Below, piece by piece: positions 53,562 to 61,200 of a DNA stretch of 64,000 bases. Every line of letters starts with the position of its first letter. Positions within the stretch are counted from its first letter, which is position 1. The DNA lies in NCBI RefSeq assembly GCF_038002605.1, contig NZ_JBBOCT010000001.1, forward strand, positions 930,001 through 994,000. The letters are read 5' to 3'. A program made the translations under genes and the position numbers. The notes under the pieces are model-generated. The model was given only the letters and a program-made list of their open reading frames with translations, was not told the origin of the DNA and made no database searches. The DNA comes from Bacillus sp. FSL K6-3431. Its GTDB lineage: Bacteria; Bacillota; Bacilli; Bacillales; Bacillaceae_C.

Positions 53562-54700
53562 ACATTCACCCCCCGCTTCACATGATCCACCATCTCTGCC
53601 ATTAGATCGCGTTTTTTATCTGTAAATGAGCTTGTCGTCATCTCAGCGTAAAATTCTTTAAAAAGATCAAGTTCCGACTTCCTCTCATTACCACTTGAGA
53701 AAAACTCGTATTTCTTTCTAGCATCTGTCTGATCAATTTTCTTTTCCAAATGCAATATGTTTGGGTAGACTTCTCTCAATTTATTGACAGGATCTATTAA
53801 TGCTCCTTCATCAAGGAGAATGACTTTTAAATAATCATCTAATTTTTGTCCTTCATAAAAGCTTGGATCCAGTAACTCCTCGATAAACCCAGTAATTTCC
53901 CTCATATCTTTCTCTGGTTGGAGTATTCTTTCCTCTACATCAAAACTACCATCATTATTCATTTCAATGATCGAAATAGTTTTCCGCTGGTTCACTTCTG
54001 AAAAAGAGTATTTCATTAAAGAACCCGAATATCGAACAGTTTCATGATGGATGGCATCTGGACTATGTAAATGACCTAAAGCAGAGTAAGAAAAAGGCGC
54101 AAACTGTTCAGCAGACACACAGCCGCTCCCACCTACAGATAAAGTACGTTCGGAATCACTTGTTTTCCCACCAAGTACAAATGCATGACCAACAAAAACA
54201 TTCGGTTCATTAGGATTTAGATATTTCTCCACTTCGTTTACGATTCGTTTCATCGCATCATCATGAGAAGTAATGGTTCGATCATCAAACCATTCTCGAA
54301 TAATGCCAGGCTCTGCATATGGAACTAAATAAAAATTAACGCCATTTAATTGGATGGGCTTAAAACTATCTTCAATTTTCCCATGGATATGTAGGTGGCT
54401 ATGTCGATACCATGATGAACCAAAGGAAAGTCGTTCTGCACTATCATGATTGCCTGATACGGCAAGTATTGGTGTTTCTAATTCAACATTGATTTGATAA
54501 AGTGTTTCTTCAAGAAGTTGAACGGCATCCGTTGACGGCACAGAACGATCATATAAATCGCCCGCGATAATGACAGCATCTGGCTTAACTTCAGCTACTA
54601 TATTCACAAACTGATTTAGCAAAGACTTTTGCTCCTGTTTCATATACACGCCATGAACCAATTTACCCAAATGCCAATCAGCAGTATGTATAAATTTCAT
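53558..54700 (-). CDS. sbcD: Exonuclease SbcCD subunit D (Mre11-like nuclease)
   Basis: A 380-residue metallophosphoesterase: HTADWHLGK at 5-13, IIAGDLYDRSVPS near 48-60, VSGNHDS near 84-90, and the late metal His in GHAFV and LGHLHSPD. It is the Mn-dependent nuclease of the SbcCD complex. The start MKFIHTADW at 54700 is preferred; a GGGGTGAT site lies just in front. Operon with sbcC. The upstream side is an old Tn3-type insertion. Confidence 0.95.
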   Translation of the reverse strand: MKFIHTADWHLGKLVHGVYMKQEQKSLLNQFVNIVAEVKPDAVIIAGDLYDRSVPSTDAVQLLEETLYQINVELETPILAVSGNHDSAERLSFGSSWYRHSHLHIHGKIEDSFKPIQLNGVNFYLVPYAEPGIIREWFDDRTITSHDDAMKRIVNEVEKYLNPNEPNVFVGHAFVLGGKTSDSERTLSVGGSGCVSAEQFAPFSYSALGHLHSPDAIHHETVRYSGSLMKYSFSEVNQRKTISIIEMNNDGSFDVEERILQPEKDMREITGFIEELLDPSFYEGQKLDDYLKVILLDEGALIDPVNKLREVYPNILHLEKKIDQTDARKKYEFFSSGNERKSELDLFKEFYAEMTTSSFTDKKRDLMAEMVDHVKRGVNV

Positions 54701-54817
54701 TAAAATCACCCCGTCTTTGTATCTATTATTCTATTATAACAAATGGAGCGTTATCCTAATAGAAGCATGCGACGACAAATTGAAGTGCCTTTATACTCGA
54801 TTATTGAACTACCCCTC

Positions 54818-55095
54818 CTAAATTACTAACGAAATTTTTCCGATACGCGATAATTGAAGTAATCGATTAGGATGAACTTCATTTATGTTAAATGGAAGTT
54901 TCAACTCTCGAATGTATTCTAAACGCTCTATTACTATTAGAAAGGCACCAGGTGATGATTGGCCGGGAAGTTCTCTCAACCAGCCAATGGGATTTTCCTG
55001 CTTTCCACAAAGGGATCTATAAGTTTATCCAATTTATGTTTTTGCCACAGTGAAAGAGTGGCAGTTAAGGATTTAAATATCTTTTCCTCTGCTCT
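54818..55095 (-). pseudogene. tnpA: N-terminal fragment of a Tn3-family transposase
   Basis: In two frames joined by a frameshift the minus strand reads EKIFKSLTATLSLWQKHKLD, KLIDPFVESRKIPLAG, then WLRELPGQSSPGAFLIVIER, LEYIRELKLPFNINEVHPNR and LLQLSRIGK. The block SPxxFLxxIERLxxIRxLxLP..VHPNRLxQLxRxG is the conserved region near residue 200 of Tn3-type TnpA. The frame then ends at TAG 54818. It directly follows the resolvase relic. Confidence 0.75.
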
Positions 55096-55547
55096 CCGAC
55101 GAGTTTCCCACACAAGTCGCCCTTTTGTAGTCATTCCTTTTTCGATTCCTAAGTTCTTCTTGAACAGGCTGCCGAGCGCTCTTGAATAAGATTTCGTTCA
55201 AACTCAGCAAAGCCGCAAAAAGATGAAGCGTAAGTTGTCCCGTTGCACTAGCCTTGTCCATTGTAATATTCTCCTGTAGGCTATTAAAACTAATACCTCT
55301 ATATTTAGATCATTTACAACATTAATTAAATGCTGAATATTTCTCCCTAATCGATCCAAACGCCAAACTACTATTGTGTTGCCGGATTGCACAAATCGGT
55401 GAGCATTTTCTAATCCTTTTCGTTTATCTTAAGATCCACTAATTTTATCTGTAAATATTTCTTCGAAACCATATATTCCCTAAAAGCATCCAATTGTAAA
55501 TCAAGATTTTGAATTCCTGTTGAAACACGAGCATATCCTACCTTCAT
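55073..55547 (-). pseudogene. tnpR: Serine resolvase/invertase, broken
   Basis: It starts MKVGYARVSTGIQNLDLQLD with AGGAGAAATTA upstream; the catalytic Ser is in RVST. Then, with frameshifts, it reads IFTDKISGS-like remnants, NAHRFVQSGNTIVVWRLDRL, GRNIQHLINVVNDLN, and after another shift MDKASATGQLTLHLFAALL. The C-terminal helix-turn-helix is missing or scrambled into the transposase fragment. It belongs with the TnpA relic as the resolvase of a lost Tn3-type transposon. Confidence 0.85.
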
Positions 55548-55763
55548 TAATTTCTCCTCTTGTTTTTTGGCTTTTCTGTTTTACCGTAACATAACTTACT
55601 ATTAGGGGTACTTAGATTTCTTTACAGAGTTTATGAACACATATAGTAGATAGAAAGCTAGAAAAATATTTAAATTTTTCAGTGTTCAGAAATTGACGGC
55701 TTTCTGGAAACTATTCTATAAGTTTATTTTAAAACTTGCGTAATCAACAAAGATATATTAATA

Positions 55764-55793
55764 TGACTGTAGGTCAAAAATGACTATTGGTCA
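55764..55793 (+). promoter_or_regulatory. Repeated operator before the TetR gene
   Basis: TGACTGTAGGTCA (55764-55776) and TGACTATTGGTCA (55781-55793) are two 13-bp sites with TGAC/GTCA arms, 17 bases apart, between a TTGCGT/TAATAT promoter-like pair and the ribosome site. Likely the autoregulatory target of the TetR protein. Confidence 0.65.
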
Positions 55794-55808
55794 AAAAAGG
55801 GTGGTTTT

Positions 55809-56417
55809 ATGTCGCAAAGGATGGATAAAATATTTCATAATAGAAATAAAACAATCCTAAATAATGCAGAAACATTATTTAGATTAAAAGGTTTCGATAA
55901 AGTAACTATGAATGACATAGCGAAAGAATCAGATGTCGCAAAAGGCACTTTATATTTGCATTTTAAATCTAAAGAGGAACTACTTTTTAACATTTTGAGA
56001 CCTAAATTGGAAGAATTTAATCATAAGGTAGAACTAATAGACAAAAACGAAAATCTTACAAGAGATAAAATAAAAAAAATAATAACTTATGGATTTGACA
56101 GTGACTTTTTTGACTTTACTAAGGATCATTTTCTTTATATGCACAAGCTATTTAATGTGCAATATCACAATGAATTAAATTCAATTATCGATAAGATCAT
56201 AAATAATTTTTCGCTAATAATACAAGAAGGTAAAGAAAAAAGCGATATAAAATCTTCTCTACCTAATAACTATTTGTCACATCAATTGATGCACATTTTT
56301 GACCCTCAAATTTATTATAGTTTAGTTGAAAATGAAAAAAACACAAAAGAAAGTTTTGTTCGCAATACGATCACTTTTTATTTAAATATATTAATTATAG
56401 CTAATAAAGGAGCGTAA
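55809..56417 (+). CDS. TetR/AcrR family transcriptional regulator
   Basis: A 202-residue regulator. The N-terminal helix-turn-helix spans about 15-60: TLFRLKGFDKVTMNDIAKES then VAKGTLYLHFKSKEELLF. The C-terminal ligand domain is variable. The start ATG follows GGTGG; the SDR gene begins four bases after its stop, so the regulator and enzyme form one operon. Repression of that operon through the repeated operator is inferred. The ligand is unknown. Confidence 0.9.
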   Translation: MSQRMDKIFHNRNKTILNNAETLFRLKGFDKVTMNDIAKESDVAKGTLYLHFKSKEELLFNILRPKLEEFNHKVELIDKNENLTRDKIKKIITYGFDSDFFDFTKDHFLYMHKLFNVQYHNELNSIIDKIINNFSLIIQEGKEKSDIKSSLPNNYLSHQLMHIFDPQIYYSLVENEKNTKESFVRNTITFYLNILIIANKGA

Positions 56418-56421
56418 TATA

Positions 56422-57216
56422 ATGGATCTACAATTAAAAAATAAAAAGGCACTTATTACTGGATCAACTAAAGGGATAGGAAAGGCAATAGCTTTCGAAC
56501 TTGCAAAAGAAGGTGTGGATGTTTTAGTCAACGGTAGAAACAATGAAGAAGTAGAAATCATTGTTAATGACATAAAGAAAAAATATCCAGAAACTAACCC
56601 TCAGAATGCTTTTGGTAATCTATTGAACAGAGATGAAAGAGAAAATATATACAATAATCATCCTAATGTAGATATTCTTGTGAATAATTTAGGAGTATAC
56701 GAAATGATGACTTATGAAAAAGTAAATGATGAAGTTTGGAAGAAATATTTTGACACAAATTTTCTTGTTGCTGATAACTTGTCTAGATTTTATATTGATA
56801 AAATGCTGAGTAAAAATTTTGGCAGAATTATTTTTATTGCTAGTGAAGAAGCTGTCATGCCTTCAGGAAATATGCCACAGTATGCTGTGACTAAATCAAT
56901 GATTTTATCTTTATCCAAATCATTATCATTTTTAACAAAGGGCAAAGAAGTGACAGTTAATACCGTTATGCCTGGACCTACATTGTCGGAGAATGTCGAA
57001 AATATACTCAAAGACATGTATAGTAATTCTAGCAAGTCTTTCGAACAAATTGAAAAGGACTTTGTATTGTCTAATTTACCTGATTCACATATTGAAAGAT
57101 TTATTCGTCCTTTTGAGATAGGAAGAGTGGTTGCATTTGTAAGCAGCCCACATTCGGGTGCTATGAAAGGTACAGCAGTTCGAATGGACGGTGGTTTGAT
57201 CCCTACTATTTATTAA
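56422..57216 (+). CDS. SDR family oxidoreductase
   Basis: A 264-residue short-chain dehydrogenase: TGSTKGIGKA at 13-22 (NADP site), NNLG near 90 in place of the usual NNAG, the catalytic YAVTK near 154 and a C-terminal GGLIPTIY. AAAGGAG lies before the ATG. It is the partner of the TetR gene; such pairs often deal with toxic carbonyls or quinones, but the substrate here is not known. Confidence 0.9.
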   Translation: MDLQLKNKKALITGSTKGIGKAIAFELAKEGVDVLVNGRNNEEVEIIVNDIKKKYPETNPQNAFGNLLNRDERENIYNNHPNVDILVNNLGVYEMMTYEKVNDEVWKKYFDTNFLVADNLSRFYIDKMLSKNFGRIIFIASEEAVMPSGNMPQYAVTKSMILSLSKSLSFLTKGKEVTVNTVMPGPTLSENVENILKDMYSNSSKSFEQIEKDFVLSNLPDSHIERFIRPFEIGRVVAFVSSPHSGAMKGTAVRMDGGLIPTIY

Positions 57217-57339
57217 AACAATAATAAATGAAGCTGATTATAATAAAATGAGAAGCAAAAATTTTTTGCTACTCATTTTGTCATTTGTAAATCCATATTT
57301 TCTAAACTTTATCCCAATAATAATAAAAGCAATGATTCC

Positions 57340-57417
57340 TTAGCGTAGGAAAACTCGGCTTTTTTCCATGTCTAAATTTGCTTAGCGTATGTTTTCCTCG
57401 GTTTGTTGGTAGGACCC
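57340..57417 (+). repeat. CTTAGCGTA-type dispersed repeat, copy 3 (best preserved)
   Basis: TTCCTTAGCGTAGGAAAACT, CGGCTTTTTT, TTGCTTAGCGTATGTTTTCC, TCGG and TTGGTAGGACCCC. CTTAGCGTA occurs twice within the unit, 34 bases apart. 57217-57339 holds no gene. Confidence 0.7.
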
Positions 57418-57497
57418 CAGTAATGATAAGCAGCGATTCATCTCCCACCTAAATCTTTCGGATTTTGAGGAGGGAGTCTTCTCGCCAAGTATGATAA

Positions 57498-57532
57498 AAA
57501 AGTAGTCTGCAGTGATTATGCAGACTACTATC
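57498..57532 (-). terminator. Terminator after the YvrJ-like gene
   Basis: AGTAGTCTGCA and TGCAGACTACT form a perfect 11-bp stem, seven-base loop, with T-rich tail on the minus strand. Confidence 0.85.
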
Positions 57533-57539
57533 TTAAATT

Positions 57540-57683
57540 TCACTTCGACTTTTCCATCCGCCCAGGTAAGCTTTGAATGGATTGAATCACAGCTTCAAGT
57601 TTCGCTTCTATCCTATATAATAGATACAATGTAACAATCGCTGGAAAACCAACTTCACTTATGAACGGTAGTATTTGATCCAC
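57540..57683 (-). CDS. YvrJ family small protein
   Basis: A 47-residue protein with a GTG start: MDQILPFISEVGFPAIVTLY followed by LLYRIEAKLEAVIQSI. One membrane helix then a short amphipathic helix. ISEVGFPxxVTxYLLxRIExKL is the YvrJ family pattern. AAAGGGGTGAT lies before the GTG. It follows DUF1659 and DUF2922 genes on the same strand, a set seen together in many Bacilli and of unknown role. Confidence 0.8.
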   Translation of the reverse strand: MDQILPFISEVGFPAIVTLYLLYRIEAKLEAVIQSIQSLPGRMEKSK

Positions 57684-57699
57684 TATTATCACCCCTTTC

Positions 57700-57738
57700 G
57701 AAAAAAATCAAGGCCCGCTTTGAGAGCAAGCCTTGATT
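57700..57738 (-). terminator. Terminator after the DUF2922 gene
   Basis: AATCAAGGC and GCCTTGATT pair around a 15-base loop; a run of T follows on the minus strand. Confidence 0.8.
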
Positions 57739-57741
57739 CGC

Positions 57742-57960
57742 TTAAATAATTTCTATTTCAGTTACACTTCGTTCTACCAGACGGGCCCCTTTATATGATT
57801 CATAAGCATGACCATCACTATCAATAAAAGTATTTGAAGCAATGATATTTTCGAGCGCCGTCTTTACTTGATTTGAATCCACAGGCTCTTGAGGATTTTC
57901 AATCGACATTCTCGCTATTTTCCCTTCTGCTGTTTCAAAGATAAGCTCTAAAGTTTTCAT
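57742..57960 (-). CDS. DUF2922 family protein
   Basis: A 72-residue protein: KTLELIFETAEGKIARMSIE and a C-terminal GARLVERSVTEIEII, the DUF2922 pattern. AAGGAGGTGATTAG precedes the ATG. It lies 36 bases after the DUF1659 gene. Structural or regulatory role unknown. Confidence 0.82.
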   Translation of the reverse strand: MKTLELIFETAEGKIARMSIENPQEPVDSNQVKTALENIIASNTFIDSDGHAYESYKGARLVERSVTEIEII

Positions 57961-57996
57961 CTAATCACCTCCTTTCTTTTTGTCCTGTGCTTCGAA

Positions 57997-58215
57997 TTAT
58001 TCGTCAATATTAAAACTGTCATTTCTTTCGATTTCCCATAATGGATTCATTGATAATGTGCCAATTGCCTGTGCTGCTTGAAATAATTCATCACTGTTGG
58101 CATTCCTACGAACATTATTAAAGGTCTTGCTTTTGTATACAGGCTTATTCTCATCGTCCATGCCGTAATCAAAAACAAGTTTAAGCTTCGTTCCTTTCAA
58201 GTATGCTTCAGCCAT
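57997..58215 (-). CDS. DUF1659 family protein
   Basis: A 72-residue protein with a typical DUF1659 layout: a basic N-terminus MAEAYLKGTKLKLVFDYGMD, KSKTFNNVRRNA, and a helical AAQAIGTLSMNPL. AAGGAGGTGAAC lies before the ATG at 58215, which is preferred over a GTG three codons upstream. First gene of the DUF1659-DUF2922-YvrJ set. Confidence 0.82.
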   Translation of the reverse strand: MAEAYLKGTKLKLVFDYGMDDENKPVYKSKTFNNVRRNANSDELFQAAQAIGTLSMNPLWEIERNDSFNIDE

Positions 58216-58417
58216 GTGGTTCACCTCCTTTCACCTTCTTTATAGATGTCACAGCGATTTATAGACACCCTTTAAAAGAAAATGTTAAAATAAAGGCAAA
58301 TCAATGAACTTAAACGTATAGAATACGAAGGAGTATCGTGTATACTTGTCAGAGACTTTTCAATTTGGCTATAATAGATAGTAAACTATCTACGGTTATT
58401 TAATAGGGGTGAAAGAT

Positions 58418-58846
58418 ATGCTAGATGGTTGGTTTTTATGGTTTATATTGTTTTGGGTCGTTGTACTTGTATCTCTTTTTGCAATTGGTGGATTTTTCAT
58501 GTTCAGAAAATTTCTAAAGAAACTACCTAAACAAGATGGCAAATCCGATATGGATTGGGAAGAATACTATGTAGAAAAATCAAAACGTTTATGGACGCCG
58601 GAACAAGACTTTTTGCTTGATGAGCTAGTAAGCCCAGTACCAGAATTGTTTCGGGATGTCGCTAGACAGAAAATAGCTGGCAAGATCGGTGAATTAGCAA
58701 TAAAGGAAAGAGTGAAGAAAATCGAGTTAGATATGGTCATTAGGGGCTATATTATTGCCACACCAAAACGCGACCATAAGTTCCTACGCAAAAAACTCGA
58801 TCAATTAAATATTGATGTTGCACCATATGAACATTTATTTGAATAA
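58418..58846 (+). CDS. DUF2621 family membrane protein (YneK-like)
   Basis: A 142-residue protein with an N-terminal helix MLDGWFLWFILFWVVVLVSL, extending to about residue 30. A cytosolic part follows: WEEYYVEKSKRLWTPEQDFL, LVSPVPELFRDVARQKIAGK and IIATPKRDHKFLRKKL. This matches the DUF2621/YneK group of Bacillaceae. The ATG at 58418 follows AGGGGTGAAAG; a GTG three codons upstream is possible. Function unknown. Confidence 0.75.
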   Translation: MLDGWFLWFILFWVVVLVSLFAIGGFFMFRKFLKKLPKQDGKSDMDWEEYYVEKSKRLWTPEQDFLLDELVSPVPELFRDVARQKIAGKIGELAIKERVKKIELDMVIRGYIIATPKRDHKFLRKKLDQLNIDVAPYEHLFE

Positions 58847-58873
58847 CTCCCGCCTAACGACGGGAGTTTCTTT
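58846..58873 (+). terminator. Terminator after the DUF2621 gene
   Basis: AACTCCCG and CGGGAGTT form a short GC-rich stem followed by TTCTTT. Confidence 0.8.
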
Positions 58874-58890
58874 ATTGATTTACGGAAAGG

Positions 58891-59289
58891 GTGATTAACA
58901 TCAAATATTTCGCTGTTGGTTTTGGTGGAATGATCGGGAGTGTGCTACGCTTCCTCGTTGGAAATATCACTTTTACAGTTATCTTCTTCCCTATTGGAAC
59001 GTTGCTCGTTAATTTACTGGGTTCTTTTTTATTAGGTTTATTAACTGGTTTCACTAAGAGAACGAATAATATCTCACCAATTATAACTACATGCATTGGA
59101 ACAGGTATGATTGGTTCCTTTACGACGTTCTCTACCTTTAGTACAGAGGTGGTAACACTACTGCAAGCTGATCACCACTACATGGCTCTAGGCTATGTTA
59201 TGAGTAGCATCTTCTTTGGATTATTATTGGCTTTCTGCGGTTATTATCTTGGAGTAAAGTCGGATAAGAAAGAAGAGGTGCGTTCATGA
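58891..59289 (+). CDS. crcB: Fluoride channel subunit CrcB/FluC, first copy
   Basis: A 132-residue four-helix membrane protein: GFGGMIGSVLRFLVG at 8-22, GTLLVNLLGSFLLGLL near 44 and GMIGSFTTFSTFSTE near 74, which carries the Phe-box residues that coordinate fluoride. A GTG start is assumed; the upstream GGAAAGG is close. It overlaps the second copy by four bases (ATGA). Paired crcB genes form heterodimeric channels in many Bacilli. No fluoride riboswitch is visible in the 17-base gap before it. Confidence 0.92.
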   Translation: MINIKYFAVGFGGMIGSVLRFLVGNITFTVIFFPIGTLLVNLLGSFLLGLLTGFTKRTNNISPIITTCIGTGMIGSFTTFSTFSTEVVTLLQADHHYMALGYVMSSIFFGLLLAFCGYYLGVKSDKKEEVRS

Positions 59290-59651
59290 CAATTTTCCTG
59301 ATCGCAATTGGTGGATTCTTCGGGGCAATTGCACGGTATTGGACTGCAAATATTCTCCGTTTATTCACTAAACTACCATCTCATATCGCTACCTTAACTG
59401 TGAATTTAATCGGTTCTTTTTTGCTTGGTGTCGTCTTAGGCTGGCATATTTTTGAGGAGATGAAACTCTTTTTCGGGATTGGCTTTTTAGGATCCTTTAC
59501 TACCTTTTCCACCTTTACAGTGGAAAATATAAGCTTGTTAACGGAGAAAAAGTGGCGAAATGCAATTATGTACATACTTATTAGCATAATAGGTGGAGTG
59601 ATATTAGCCTTTATGGGTATGAGAATAGGCACTCTCTTACTTAACATTTGA
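59286..59651 (+). CDS. crcB: Fluoride channel subunit CrcB/FluC, second copy
   Basis: A 121-residue paralogue of the upstream gene with GGFFGAIARYWTAN at 9-22, LTVNLIGSFLLGVVLG near 38 and GFLGSFTTFSTFTVE near 69. Each half of the pair is needed for the dual-topology pore in heterodimeric family members. The start codon is within the stop of the first copy. A terminator follows. Confidence 0.93.
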   Translation: MTIFLIAIGGFFGAIARYWTANILRLFTKLPSHIATLTVNLIGSFLLGVVLGWHIFEEMKLFFGIGFLGSFTTFSTFTVENISLLTEKKWRNAIMYILISIIGGVILAFMGMRIGTLLLNI

Positions 59652-59690
59652 AAAAAAAGCAGTATCTCAATGTGAGAACTGCTTTTTTCG
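59652..59690 (+). terminator. Terminator after the crcB pair
   Basis: AAAAAGCAGT and ACTGCTTTTTT form the stem with inner TCTCA/TGAGA. It may also serve ccdA from the other side. Confidence 0.85.
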
Positions 59691-59757
59691 GGTTTAATAG
59701 ATTATTACTCATCCGAAGTAATTAATTTTAGCTAAAATCTTTTATAAGTTATTATCA

Positions 59758-60468
59758 CTAAAATCCTATGAAATCGCCAAAGATGGTTGAAAATAAACTG
59801 ATAATTAATGTTAATCCATCAAAAAAGAGGATTATTCCCATTAATATCATAATGTAACCGCCGATTTTCATTATTTTTACATTGTGCTTGCGAATCCAAT
59901 TCATTCTGCTAATAAAGAAAGACAAGATGAAAAACGGTACTGCGAATCCTAATGTGTAGGCCAGCATGTAGATCACACCTGATCCGGGATTAGCTGCAGC
60001 AAGCCCTAGTACTGCCATAAGAATTGGACCTGTGCACGGTGTCCAACCAGCAGCAAATGCCATACCGATTAATATGGAACCAACAAAGCCAGCAGGCCGG
60101 TTTTTAAATGCAAATTTACGATCCTTCATTAAAAATTCAGGTGAGATTAGGCCGACAACAATCAATCCAAACAAAACAATAAAAATGGCTCCTATTTGTC
60201 TGATTAAACTTTGATAATCATGAAAGAGATTACCAATGAAAGAAGAGCCAAAGCCGAGAGCGATGAAAATAATCGAAAACCCAATTAGGAAAAACAAGGT
60301 ATGCAGCATACTACGCCGTCTAAACATTGCATTTTCATTTTTTAATTCCGAAACAGACATTCCTGTAATATATGACAAGAAAGCTGGGTACAACGGAAGC
60401 ACACACGGCGAAATGAAACTTAAGAATCCTGCTCCTAATGCTAAAAATAAATTTATATCCCCTGTCAT
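59758..60468 (-). CDS. ccdA: Cytochrome c biogenesis protein CcdA
   Basis: A 236-residue six-helix membrane protein. The redox Cys residues are in [11 protein letters not shown] near residue 22 and [10 protein letters not shown] near 144. It carries electrons from cytosolic thioredoxin to extracytoplasmic thiol proteins used in cytochrome c maturation and in spore formation. AGGAGTTGTG lies before the ATG. Stand-alone here, without ccdB/C-like neighbours. Confidence 0.95.
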   Translation of the reverse strand: MTGDINLFLALGAGFLSFISPCVLPLYPAFLSYITGMSVSELKNENAMFRRRSMLHTLFFLIGFSIIFIALGFGSSFIGNLFHDYQSLIRQIGAIFIVLFGLIVVGLISPEFLMKDRKFAFKNRPAGFVGSILIGMAFAAGWTPCTGPILMAVLGLAAANPGSGVIYMLAYTLGFAVPFFILSFFISRMNWIRKHNVKIMKIGGYIMILMGIILFFDGLTLIISLFSTIFGDFIGF

Positions 60469-60787
60469 TAATCACAACTCCTGTATAGTTTGACTCCATT
60501 CTATCAAAAATCATGATATAAGACGCGCATAACAGATGTGAATCTTTTGTGGCGACCACTAAAGAATTGATTTTAAGTAAATATGCAAGTTGCAGAATCT
60601 TATAGCAATCACGACTTTGTTACCTAAAGCTAATTATATTTGTGAACCCTGTTATTATGTTTATTTAACCCTCTTTTTTATGAAAAAGGAAGTAGGCTTA
60701 CTTAATATACTTTGAAGATGCTCCAATAACTTAAAGATGATGACTCGTTTTATAAAAATTAGCAAAATGAAGCTGTAATTGTGATAG
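60469..60787. other. Gene-free spacer
   Basis: About 320 AT-rich bases between ccdA and the oxidoreductase relic, which end on facing sides. A weak ACAACTTTATT match to the 20-bp repeat lies at its right edge (60792-60802). No gene supported. Confidence 0.4.
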
Positions 60788-61102
60788 TTATACAACTTTA
60801 TTCCGTTCTCTTTCAACGTGCAGACCACCACCGCTCTTGAGGTATTGATCCATTCCTTCTGCTGCCCGGTAGGCTAATGCCCTACAGTTTCAGTCCGGTT
60901 ATAATTACTAAAGTGCTGAGGCATCTAACACAAATATATTATTCATATCCCACATTTGCGAATAGTTATTTACTGCGGAAATTTTGGGATTATCGCCCAT
61001 GATGGTCCCTCCGCCGAAGTGGCCGGTAGTGAAAGAACCATTGAACTCTGTATCATTTGATATTTTAGCCGCATCGATAGTGTCTACTCCTCTTTTCTTC
61101 AT
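60788..61102 (-). pseudogene. C-terminal fragment of a GMC-type oxidoreductase
   Basis: One frame reads FTTGHFGGGTIMGDNPKISA and VNNYSQMWDMNNIFVLDASA, then stops. After a frameshift, ALAYRAAEGMDQYLKSGGGL closes the protein. The His-x-GG...MG pattern, NxYxQxWDxxNxFVxxASA and final ALAYRAAE are the conserved end of GMC flavoprotein dehydrogenases such as the gluconate 2-dehydrogenase large subunit. The first ~450 residues are missing. Located just past the rhamnogalacturonan lyase gene on the same strand. Confidence 0.75.
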
Positions 61103-61151
61103 TATTTCCTAGCTCTTCTTTACTGCATAACTGCTTAAATTACGTCCCTTA

Positions 61152-61187
61152 AAATAAAAAGGCAGCCCAAAATTTGGGACAGCCTCC
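61152..61187 (-). terminator. Terminator after the rhamnogalacturonan lyase gene
   Basis: AGGC(AG)CCCAAA and TTTGGGACAGCCT form a 12-bp stem with one mismatch, then TTTTTATTTT on the minus strand. Confidence 0.85.
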
Positions 61188-61200
61188 TACCCGTTGATTC

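Noticed and set aside
58847..58890. Fluoride riboswitch before the crcB pair
   Set aside because: Only 44 bases separate the genes and most are taken by a terminator; the GGNGAU fluoride aptamer core is not present.
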